Virus record (IMG/VR): IMGVR_UViG_3300047175_000039
Span: 1-39,532 of that record
Strand: one strand, 5' to 3'
DNA length: 39,532 bases
Source: a virus
The notes under the pieces were generated by a model. That model was given only the letters and a program-made list of their open reading frames with translations. It was not told the origin of the DNA and made no database searches. Within the stretch, counting starts at the first letter, position 1; the number at the start of each line of letters is the position of its first letter. The position numbers and the translations under genes were made by a program. Shown one piece after another: positions 34,001 through 38,624 of this stretch.

Positions 34001-36707
34001 CTACGAGTGCTCAAAACTCGACACGATGCTGGCGGCCAAGTTCACCCCGTCGCGTCGGGCGGCTATGGGCAGGGCGCTGGACGCGCAGAGCGTGTTCGAG
34101 CGCATGCTGGAGGATAATCTGGCGCAACTTCCCGAGGAAGATCGTGCCGCACATGCCATCGACGCCCGCGCTCAATTCGATGACGAGCGCACCGGTTTGG
34201 CTGGGTTGCCGACGCACGAGCGCGATGTGGTTGAAATGATTAACGGCTTGTTGGCCGAGAATTGGGCACAGATGCAGGCCAGCGGCGTGGTCAAGCCAAA
34301 CGCGCGCGGCATCAAATACTATATGCCGCGCCAGGCCGTGAACGTGCTGGGAGGCAACGTTAGCCGAGTTGTTGGGCGGCCGGGATCGGGTGGCGCGCGC
34401 AAAGCGTCGCCCTCGGTAAGGGGGCTGCATCCCATCGGCACGCGGGTTACCACCAGCGCGGTCAAGCACCGGAAATATCTTACGCCCGAGGAGAGTGAGG
34501 CGGCGATGAAAGCCCGGTTTGGCGACAATGCCGAGCTGGTCACAGACATCCGTGCCACTGTGATTGCCCTAGCAAAAGGGCAGCGCGCCATCGCCGGCAA
34601 GGACATGATCAGCGCCATCAAAGCGTATGGTGTGACAGCGCATGAGTCGTTGGTTATGGTCGGAGGTGGCCTCGAACAAAACCCGCAGCACTTCACGATT
34701 GCCGATCACCCAGCGTTCTGGGAATGGCGGCCTCGGATCGGGCCGACCAGCGATGGAGGCCCGGCGCTCGAACCCGAAGACGAACAGACCTATGGCGTGA
34801 TGAAAGACGAGCACGGCAACCCGATCTTTGACCGCGTTCCCATCTACATCAGCAACGATTTCAAAGGGCCGCTGTCGGCCGTGTTGACCGCGCCGTCACC
34901 GCCGCCGGTTCGCGTGTATATGCGCCTCAAGGGCTTGGTCATGCGGTCCGTTCTTTGGTCTCCGTTCATGCACCTGGACACCGAAATCGGGCGAGCCCTT
35001 CCGACCTTTCCAGGCAAAATTCTGACCGGTCGGATATTTGTGGATGGGCATCGCATGCTTGCCAATGACGATGCGATGAACGAGGCAATCTCTGGCGGCC
35101 TCACGCCAGCGGTGCAAAGGTGGTCGCAGGACAACGTGACGATCATGGACCAGGCCATCAACCCCTATGGCCGCACGCCCATCGTTCGCCACATCAACGA
35201 AGCGCGTGACAAGGTGGCTCACGGCATTGAGCGGTGGATTTCCAAGCTCAGCAAGGCCAAAGGCGAGTTCGCCGGCACTGTGATCCGCGATTACGAGCAG
35301 GCGCTCCTGTGGCGAAACGTGCTCAAACTTCAATGCGGCATTTACAAGAACGCACTGGACAAATTCCTGTCTAAAAACCTGCCGCGACGGGCAGCCGTGA
35401 TCATGGCGTCGCATGTCGCCAACCGCTACGCCGGATCGCTGCCGACCGAGAACATGGCGCGCTGGCTGAATATCCTGACGAATATCGTGGCGTTCTCGCG
35501 GTCCTTTACCGGCGGCAACCTCGGCGTGATGAAAGATGCCGTCAAAGGGCCACCCAAGCACATCCTGAACGCCATTACCGAAGCAACCTACCCGTTCGCC
35601 GTGGTTCATAGAGCTGCGGCGCGGGTTGAAGCAGCGCGACGGAAATGTGAGCGGACCGAAGCCGCGCTCCCAGGCAGCGAGGCGGCAGAAAGAGCGCGGA
35701 GAAAGCTAGAGGATGCCGAGCAACGCCTGGCTACCATTGTCGAGCGTCACGAGCAGCAGACAGCGGCGCTTCGCAAATCGGCGAAGTCCGCAATCCGCGG
35801 CCAAGCTGCCAAGGCCGTCGCTCTCGACATTGGCCTGGCTGTGGTTGGTCGCTCAATCTTAGGCGTTGCGTTTCGCGTTGCGCTGCTGGCGCATCATTTC
35901 GGTTTCGTTGGCGCGGCTGCGGAGGCTTACAACGAATGGGTTCACGATACGCAGGCCGCGCTTCACGACACGGTGCGGGACAAGAACCCGCTCGAACTCG
36001 GCGGCATATTCCCGCAAAACCACAACGAGCCGGGCGAGCACAGCAAGGTATTTATTGGCACCGACCAGGACGGGCGCGGCATCTATCTGCGCCCCATGGT
36101 TGGTAAAGTCGGCGACCTCATGCTCGATGTGATGACATCCCCCAATCAATTTTTGGCATCACGCGAGAACCCGATGCTTTCCGGCCTACTGGAACTGCTG
36201 CCTAACGTGCATGACCGGTTCGGCCGCGCCTTGACCAACCAAGACCCCAAAACGATTGGCGATGATCTCCGCAACATCGGGATCGCGATTGAGCATGTGA
36301 CCGGATCGCTGCTTCCGCTCGACAGCCTGCACACGGCCGGCGAGCTATTCTCGGGCGATCACAAGATGGCAGCACTTGGAAAACTGGCTTTCGAAGCGAC
36401 TGGCGCCGGCACGTTGTCGCGCGGGTTCCCTGGCGGTCCCCAGGCCGGCGTCGAATATGCCGCCAAGAAGCGCGACCAATACATTTACGAGCAGATCGCC
36501 CTCGATGTACGGGAGAAAATGGCTGCGGGCGATATGTCGGGAGCCGTGGACGACATCCAGGAATCGGGCATGTCCGACTATGGCAAGCAGCAGGCCATTC
36601 ACGACCTCCGCTACGCCAGCCGTCCCGTTCGACAGAAGCGATCCACCGACGAAGATTGGAACAGCGTTAACGTGGCGCCGTCCCTGGTTGGAGGCGCACC
36701 TAAATGA
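25077..36707 (+). CDS. giant polyvalent protein: pyrophosphatase-like, adenine methylase, SNF2 helicase, JAB peptidase, phage C-module
   Basis: One frame of 3,876 codons from GTG 25077, overlapping the previous gene by 16 bases. In order: LPPGFV repeats (residues 8-30); Gly-rich hydrophobic segments (about 216-245, 353-375); an inorganic-pyrophosphatase-like domain (about 473-612; MPADYGYVKGTEGADSDPVD); 11-residue repeats; an N6-adenine methylase (about 932-1200; GNPPF at 1106-1110); an SF2/SNF2 helicase (about 1800-2370; GAGKT near 1822, VDEAH at 1978-1982, ASGTPITNT, GRILRQGN near 2331); a RadC/JAB domain (HNHPGNRALSLSD, about 2700-2712); and a C-terminal module with coiled coil (about 3511-3572) and hydrophobic stretch. 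DarB of phage P1 (methylase-helicase antirestriction) is the closest known analogue. Delivery with the DNA is inferred. Two intact small genes overlap its linkers. Confidence 0.8.
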   Translation: MDAAVGTLPPGFVVDTPPAGALPPGFVLDAPAPHRSRTGGLPPAALDTDDNISDLARADDAQRNAPGFEDMAPDADAKGPSNSPLTGTTYARALINSGNQAMIGAVGSGIRGASNAYQRAGVEGAEADIAARTNPDSIVSPETNPRALTAQMGRAAYLRSQSPADNAAAVTADKAMIAAGAGPAPGAQTGQDIIDYAQKNYPVDPRAVGFGTKITGALGGFIPIAAAGAAGTAVAGPLGGAAAMTAVAAPQTYDGHYQAAIAKGATPDQANDAATKAVELTTPLMFAPYGALFNKIPGLRDGLASTLVNLGRQGLTFGSASAAQQFANNYVAKNTYDPDRNYTDGVADAAMEGTILGIAVPTAMGVAKGIGAAIRNRMPPAPSAGYQAAVGTLKRIAGAPPDASAPPPPPPDASAPTAPPPEPSPRPPTPAPQDMATPKPEQPTTSPNQPISAQPEQRPAQPTPAQAAAGNDRKVQTKVGGLNIAIETAAGQIRQGVGADGQPWSVQMPADYGYVKGTEGADSDPVDVFLRPGAKAAAPMKPVFVIDQKDPETGQFDEHKAMIGYDTPQQAIADYLASFSDGSGTKRYDNVTSMTFPEFKEWVKNGDTTSPIAGQIGAPASSAPVPSTPPSASAPVPSTPPSASAPEPQGATAQIAQPNQSPTAGPSAPTALDNALDAQGHFIDVKDLYLEGKATKEDVSAAKEKAEDAFSKLSANSSSAPASNAPTPQSPSASQTTPQNSTPPTQDASGRTMVGTNRDGRPVWQDPNGVRSIMDAGIRQTEPVQMVPTPQGLHPVVDTRHRPPDFKTTEELAQEGVPHDVRQPDSEPVAPTGPKSVQLPGTVGTASDVDAGQGQGGGGAGGGDNGTAPAPPARKPRAKRATVSAGDGAGGSDGLPGGPAPGTAQRPADTEAPAVGSNLVLAPGEIEENRSLGQKARDNLAAIELSKQIVADGRLPTRDEQVALAKYVGWGGLSKVFEAPDPALANSGLAQIGARLREVLTKQEYEQARSSTQYAHYTAEVVVRGMWDTVAAMGFTGGMVFEPGMGVGGFVGMMPSDLAPKVAYQGIELDPITASIAKLIYPQAGIRNSDLFKTPIPEEAFDVAIGNPPFAAWTVKQDPKYAARGFLLHDYFFAKSIDSVRPGGLLAFVTSAGSMNKLDPDARRYMAERAEFLGGVRLPSNAFKQNAGTEVTTDILFFRRRPEGRVPLNQAGDITWTEVVPRTLPSAQGGTRQGNVSRYFSDHPEQVLGREGFFDKLYQDRYAVHAPPGQDFAAELRAALGRLPKDVMTAPLSPEQRAAIDFDSAQKKDGSFYVDPKQGLMQYRQGAGRPVQRRGKGVEGGFTAPELERITALIPVRDALRDVFRADLAGDDKAATEARKRLNKTYDGFVAKFGPINKSIVTTRRPSSVQEETARREAREEARELGQPWDDGTFDPDPFYEKGAKAHEIAKARQATRDAFKAAGKPYDEGTFDASDLPDIKIEKLPNIDPFLSDPESYRLRSIEDYSDATGAGTKKDIFTRSVITREKPPQINSVNDGILWSLNKFGRLDIDAIAGQMGKTPQAIIAALGDRVFRVPGSDTYQVADEYLSGDVKTKLAEARQAADRDPSFERNVAALEGAQPTPIAPTEINMAPGMPWMPTHYIEQFAKEELKFGRTHVVHIPVLGMWKAEDAARGYISVTDDQSGLEKYRVAENDNLYLDAHGVLEAAMNRTWPKCYDTVLVFGKEKRVLNPAMTERAQDMVAEVKQRFTDWVERDPARHEALTDLYNEKMNRVVHRTYDGSYLTTPGISGHWRWRPHQTRVVSRIILTGNTYMAHAVGAGKTSAMIGSAMEMRRLGLVRKPMFVVPNHMLGQFTKEFYEQYPTARIMVADEERFHTHNRRQFVANVAQDDLDAVIITHSGFGHIPISDEFSRSLVQEQIDQLTDALASLDKKGGDRITVKKIEAMKKKLEQKLLKATDHKDQTLTFEEMGVDFLFVDEAHLFRKLSFSTVLGQLKGITAEGSEQSWDLYTKVRYLESKNPGRSLVMASGTPITNTMGELYSITRYIDPGALAARGISHFDSWAQAFGDTGSEMEPQPDGSYKQVTRFNRFVNVPELYKMVGATMDIVTPHELSKYVVRPALKGGSRSLQKAPLTKELAKYRDELGARMKAISERTGPPKKGDDILLSVINDGRHAAIDPRFVMAVGGVPPSKLNAALDNVFRIWRDGKNTQFYSPASAYKEKSFRGPSTQMIFCNMGVNGRGPNGFSAYAWIRRSLEARGVPSSDIAFIGDYSNPLQRQGLFNDMNDGKVRILVGSVQKMGTGVNAQRRLAALHNLDPLWFPADDEQRVGRILRQGNHNPEIEVHDYTTEDTYDATMWGMMGRKGRFIEQFFRGDPELRDMEDLGEASMYEQAAAMTMTDPRAMHLTQFKQDLQKAERRLSAHERSQAEAKNRMRSFLDAARRNEAKIPLIEADIAQRQDTRGDAFRMTVARQDFDNRKDAAEALAALINDRSAGWPVAQDVEVGSIGSFSLVAQKRMVTTKAGTKQPTFDYALKLNGGREIEVRSDSGSATGLIQSAETALRRFETDLKNAQQAAEAYHKQAADIAPLLGQPFKGSEQIAELRAKVRALTAELSGEVTHAPMTAGNGDEVPRVQGAHDAVADVLDFGRRTGNEKLILLDPDAGTIGLKSEGIEDSCGFTPEMLAAMADPASRFVAIHNHPGNRALSLSDLTVLFDFPAIAAVIAAAHDGNVSSAALTGARTGKARDTFANAYDKAAERVANAFVNAALASKIDLGVYEAFYHDGMNRILDAMGLIHYTSSFAQPPAFHAALEKIAADLAPGEPNGRNARLAAVVRPDTAVDRCVAEAQGEAGQRSGDAGGAAPRAQGDSAPQGKPPAGGHLAEVTPSLRDQLLYSTASRAPPAFDPDPKFVAGLREMPAPFGEPLRAVFRDMKDRALNGLRDQVEFFYPMRGGTPHAQKVAFDLANRERRIAYECSKLDTMLAAKFTPSRRAAMGRALDAQSVFERMLEDNLAQLPEEDRAAHAIDARAQFDDERTGLAGLPTHERDVVEMINGLLAENWAQMQASGVVKPNARGIKYYMPRQAVNVLGGNVSRVVGRPGSGGARKASPSVRGLHPIGTRVTTSAVKHRKYLTPEESEAAMKARFGDNAELVTDIRATVIALAKGQRAIAGKDMISAIKAYGVTAHESLVMVGGGLEQNPQHFTIADHPAFWEWRPRIGPTSDGGPALEPEDEQTYGVMKDEHGNPIFDRVPIYISNDFKGPLSAVLTAPSPPPVRVYMRLKGLVMRSVLWSPFMHLDTEIGRALPTFPGKILTGRIFVDGHRMLANDDAMNEAISGGLTPAVQRWSQDNVTIMDQAINPYGRTPIVRHINEARDKVAHGIERWISKLSKAKGEFAGTVIRDYEQALLWRNVLKLQCGIYKNALDKFLSKNLPRRAAVIMASHVANRYAGSLPTENMARWLNILTNIVAFSRSFTGGNLGVMKDAVKGPPKHILNAITEATYPFAVVHRAAARVEAARRKCERTEAALPGSEAAERARRKLEDAEQRLATIVERHEQQTAALRKSAKSAIRGQAAKAVALDIGLAVVGRSILGVAFRVALLAHHFGFVGAAAEAYNEWVHDTQAALHDTVRDKNPLELGGIFPQNHNEPGEHSKVFIGTDQDGRGIYLRPMVGKVGDLMLDVMTSPNQFLASRENPMLSGLLELLPNVHDRFGRALTNQDPKTIGDDLRNIGIAIEHVTGSLLPLDSLHTAGELFSGDHKMAALGKLAFEATGAGTLSRGFPGGPQAGVEYAAKKRDQYIYEQIALDVREKMAAGDMSGAVDDIQESGMSDYGKQQAIHDLRYASRPVRQKRSTDEDWNSVNVAPSLVGGAPK
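26940..27014 (+). repeat. 33-bp tandem repeat in the giant gene
   Basis: Two copies of a 33-bp unit (26940-26972 and 26973-27005, one mismatch) plus nine bases of a third encode the 11-residue unit SAPVPSTPPSA in tandem. The unit preserves the frame and extends a Pro/Ser/Ala linker after the pyrophosphatase-like domain. It probably arose by slippage; copy number may vary between relatives. Confidence 0.85.
27517..27523 (+). promoter_or_regulatory. ribosome binding site of nested gene 1
   Basis: AGGAGGG lies inside the giant gene, nine bases before the ATG at 27532 (counting from AGGAGG). In the long frame it encodes only Gln-Glu-Gly. It decides the start of the +1-frame gene. Confidence 0.6.
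27532..27855 (+). CDS. nested small gene 1 in the +1 frame of the giant gene
   Basis: A 107-residue frame (ATG 27532, second ATG 27535) behind AGGAGGG. The product is protein-like: MMFGSLIANLLRQRDPKAFN, then FLARSGQLPTWMQARAREAE and TVLADLTDFLVDLHPEPPND, with amphipathic helices and an acidic, Pro-rich end. By hand count only about 20 of its 107 codons end in A or T (about 81% GC3). The giant frame over the same bases has about 56 of 108 (about 48% GC3) and reads as a Gly/Ala/Pro linker (QGQGGGGAGGGDNGT). Nearby domains of the giant show about 77%. The coding signature is thus in this frame. I do not know the family. Its stop is just before the methylase domain. Confidence 0.65.
   Translation: MMFGSLIANLLRQRDPKAFNFLARSGQLPTWMQARAREAEARVAEIMAQHPHHQPENPEPNALRSAQETVLADLTDFLVDLHPEPPNDLPTPKRRRSDQTSSSLPAR
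33545..33550 (+). promoter_or_regulatory. ribosome binding site of nested gene 2
   Basis: AGGAGA lies inside the giant gene, five bases before the ATG at 33556. It coincides with the end of the JAB-bearing module of the giant protein. Confidence 0.6.
33556..33738 (+). CDS. nested small gene 2 in the +1 frame of the giant gene
   Basis: A 60-residue frame behind AGGAGA. The product reads MDEMLDLPLWSDPIPQLIGA, then LQRLKAKPASDRVTQVALRL and VRKEIARRKANPQPGDIWPK: an acidic start, two helices and a basic end, with no low complexity. By hand count about 6 of 60 codons end in A or T (about 90% GC3). The giant frame over the same bases has about 35 of 61 (about 43% GC3) and encodes a linker-like AQGEAGQRSGDAGGAAPRAQ. 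The helical basic end could bind nucleic acid, but I recognise no family. It lies between the JAB domain and the C-terminal module. Confidence 0.65.
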   Translation: MDEMLDLPLWSDPIPQLIGALQRLKAKPASDRVTQVALRLVRKEIARRKANPQPGDIWPK

Positions 36708-36749
36708 ATGGTGAGCGGTATGCACGAAAGACAACAGCAGCGCGGCTGG
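36674..36749 (+). repeat. direct repeat, copy 1 (left flank of cassette)
   Basis: This segment matches 38299-38374 at about 69 of 76 positions (60 of 64 from 36686). It spans the last codons of the giant gene (APSLVGGAPK), the overlapping ATG 36704 and the first 15 codons of the next gene (NGERYARKTTAARL). The second copy lies 1,625 bases downstream in the same orientation. Confidence 0.9.
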
Positions 36750-38203
36750 TGGCCGGCCTGGATGGCTTCTATTCCGGCGTGGCGCGCGCCGCTCTGGACA
36801 TGAAGCAGGGTAAAGGCACAGGCGAGCAGATGCTTGCCATGTTGCAAAAAGCGCCTGGCGTGAAACCGGAAGAAATGAAGTGGCTTGGGCTGCCTGAATG
36901 GCTACGCGGGCAGAAGTCCGTCACGCGCGATGACATTGTGAATTATGTGCGCGCCAATTCGCTGGTTGCAAAAGAAACGGTTCTTGGTTATCCGGACCGA
37001 GAGCCGGTTTATAGCAGTTACAAAACAGATGGCGGAGAAGACTACAAAGAACTTCTTATCTCTCTACCTTATGGTAACGACACAGGCCAATCCACTTACA
37101 ATTCGGGTCATTGGGACGAGCCCAACGTCATCGCCCATACTCGCTTCGATGAGCGCACCGGCGCGGATGGTAAGCGCACACTGCTGGTGCATGAAATTCA
37201 AAGTGATTGGCACCAAGAAGGGCGTCGTAAAGGTTATCAGCCGTCAGCCGATGAGCGAAAAGCACTTGAAAAACGCCTTGAAGAAATAGAAGACGAAGAC
37301 AACGCAGCAAGGGAAGTCGGTCGGGAAATTTCATCCGAAAAGAGACTGGAATGGGCAAGAATTAAGGATCGCCTGACAAATCCGGAGAGAGTTCCAGACG
37401 CGCCTTTCAAAACATCATGGCCCATGCTGATCATGAAGCGGCTGATCAAATGGGCTGTGGACAATAATTTTGACCGCGTGGCGTGGGAGCCGGGGCAGGT
37501 GCACGTCGATCGATATGACCTTTCCAAACAAGTTAACCAATTGGACTACATCCCAACCACAAACAAACTTCATGCTTTTGACAATAAAGGTCAGTTTATA
37601 CTGACTTTTTTCGATGCGACACCGGATCGCCTGCCCAAACTTATCGGAAAGGAAACCGCGCAAAAACTGCTTGCTCAGCAGGAGCGACCCTTACCAGGCG
37701 GCAGATCACACTGGAAGCGATTAACTGGTATAGACATTAAGCTCGGCGGCGAGGGCATGAAGGGGTTTTACGACCAGATTTTGCCGACGAATACTCAAAA
37801 ATTAATCGGAAAGTATGGGGCGAAAGTAAAGCGTTCCGATGTTTCAAAAGGATGGTATCACGACCCAGCCGGCTACTTTCACCCGTTTGCAACAGGCGAA
37901 GATGGATCGTATCGAGTTGTTGATGGGCGAGGCGATGATTACAATGGGACGAGCAGGTATTCACACGACGATGCCTACGCGCTTGCGGATCGTGTGAATC
38001 AGGAAATGCGAGGTCTTGAGGTATTTGAAACTCATTCATTCGACATAACCCCAGCCATGCGCGCCGCGGTGACGCAAGACGGTTTGCCACTTTTCTCGCT
38101 TCGTGACGACGGCCGGGACCCTGCGGTGCGCGAGCGGGACCGGATCAACAACGTGGCGCCGCCCCCGCGAACGTTGCCCAGGCGCCCCCTAGACCGCTAT
38201 TGA
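36704..38203 (+). CDS. large-polyvalent-protein-associated domain protein
   Basis: The product has 499 residues from ATG 36704 (ATGA overlap with the giant gene). After a short basic start it has SGVARAALDMKQGKGTGEQM, then KPEEMKWLGLPEWLRGQKSV and TRDDIVNYVRANSLVAKETV. A core follows with SGHWDEPNVIAHTRFDERT, LLVHEIQSDWHQEGRRKGY and KTSWPMLIMKRLIKWAVDNN, then FDRVAWEPGQVHVDRYDLSK. I recognise this series from proteins beside, or fused to, phage polyvalent giants; the biochemical role is unknown. Codon use is less GC-rich than around it (about 48% GC3 over 42 codons at 37022-37147). The flanking direct repeats and this composition suggest it was acquired as a unit. Confidence 0.7.
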   Translation: MNGERYARKTTAARLVAGLDGFYSGVARAALDMKQGKGTGEQMLAMLQKAPGVKPEEMKWLGLPEWLRGQKSVTRDDIVNYVRANSLVAKETVLGYPDREPVYSSYKTDGGEDYKELLISLPYGNDTGQSTYNSGHWDEPNVIAHTRFDERTGADGKRTLLVHEIQSDWHQEGRRKGYQPSADERKALEKRLEEIEDEDNAAREVGREISSEKRLEWARIKDRLTNPERVPDAPFKTSWPMLIMKRLIKWAVDNNFDRVAWEPGQVHVDRYDLSKQVNQLDYIPTTNKLHAFDNKGQFILTFFDATPDRLPKLIGKETAQKLLAQQERPLPGGRSHWKRLTGIDIKLGGEGMKGFYDQILPTNTQKLIGKYGAKVKRSDVSKGWYHDPAGYFHPFATGEDGSYRVVDGRGDDYNGTSRYSHDDAYALADRVNQEMRGLEVFETHSFDITPAMRAAVTQDGLPLFSLRDDGRDPAVRERDRINNVAPPPRTLPRRPLDRY

Positions 38204-38298
38204 GACACGCATGCGCCGAGCCGCCCCGGATCGCGCGTCCATCCACTCGCTGACCCGCGCGCCCCGCCGGTGAAAGCGGCCCTTAGCCCCAGGTAGAG
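38204..38298 (+). other. short non-coding gap
   Basis: This GC-rich gap follows the cassette gene and holds no accepted gene and no terminator with a T tract. The motif gccgcccccg occurs just before it, at the end of the cassette gene, and nearly recurs after it (accgcccccg, 38302-38311), as if a gene end had been interrupted here. Confidence 0.45.
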
Positions 38299-38374
38299 GG
38301 CACCGCCCCCGGTTGGAGGCGCTCCTGAATGAGTGGTGAGCGGTATGCACGAAAGACAACAGCGGCGCGGCTGG
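38299..38374 (+). repeat. direct repeat, copy 2 (right flank of cassette)
   Basis: This is the second copy of the 76-base repeat. In the frame equivalent to the giant gene's end it reads APPPVGGAPE then stop, a close copy of that protein's C-terminus, followed by the start of the next gene (MSGERYARKTTAARL). Differences from copy 1 are seven substitutions and no gaps. Confidence 0.9.
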
Positions 38375-38529
38375 CAGCTATTGAACGGCGTTTGGCCCGG
38401 CGCGATCATGCGCATTTCAGTCTTCGTGCAGGAGGCACCGTATGTCTGACCTTGATTTCGGCGGTGGCTGGGACCGTGGCGAAAGCGCTGATGGACTGGA
38501 TCGCGGCTGGCTGGAACACCCGGCAGTGA
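38329..38529 (+). CDS. small membrane protein, lysis candidate
   Basis: The product has 66 residues from ATG 38329. The first 15 residues (MSGERYARKTTAARL) copy the start of the gene at 36704. A basic helix (AAIERRLARRDHAHF) and one hydrophobic segment (VCLTLISAVAGTVAKALM) follow. The frame keeps high third-position GC through the overlap with the next small gene (about 82% by hand count), so it is the better supported of the two. A short protein with one span, lying just before the tail fibre gene and with no other lysis gene in view, could be a holin or pinholin, but this is inference from size and topology. Confidence 0.5.
   Translation: MSGERYARKTTAARLAAIERRLARRDHAHFSLRAGGTVCLTLISAVAGTVAKALMDWIAAGWNTRQ
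38430..38435 (+). promoter_or_regulatory. ribosome binding site for overlapping peptide
   Basis: AGGAGG lies six bases before ATG 38442, inside the gene at 38329-38529. It is the best ribosome site in this part of the window and the main reason for accepting the overlapping frame. Confidence 0.55.
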
Positions 38530-38615
38530 TCGCCTTGATGTGCGCCGCAATGCAGGTGCCTACGCAAGTCATCTGCTTGGTCGCGTTCAGCATCGCCTTT
38601 CTTCTCACGCCCTGA
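38442..38615 (+). CDS. overlapping small membrane peptide
   Basis: A 57-residue frame starts at ATG 38442, six bases behind AGGAGG, and overlaps the previous gene by 88 bases in another frame. The N-terminal half is acidic and Gly-rich (MSDLDFGGGWDRGESADGLD). The C-terminal half is a hydrophobic segment (VPTQVICLVAFSIAFLLTP), giving a probable N-in anchor. Codons in the overlap are poorer in third-position GC than in the other frame. The strong ribosome site supports it; composition argues mildly against it. With its neighbour it could form a holin-antiholin or spanin-like pair, but no lipobox is visible. Confidence 0.4.
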   Translation: MSDLDFGGGWDRGESADGLDRGWLEHPAVIALMCAAMQVPTQVICLVAFSIAFLLTP

Positions 38616-38624
38616 CCGCGCGCC

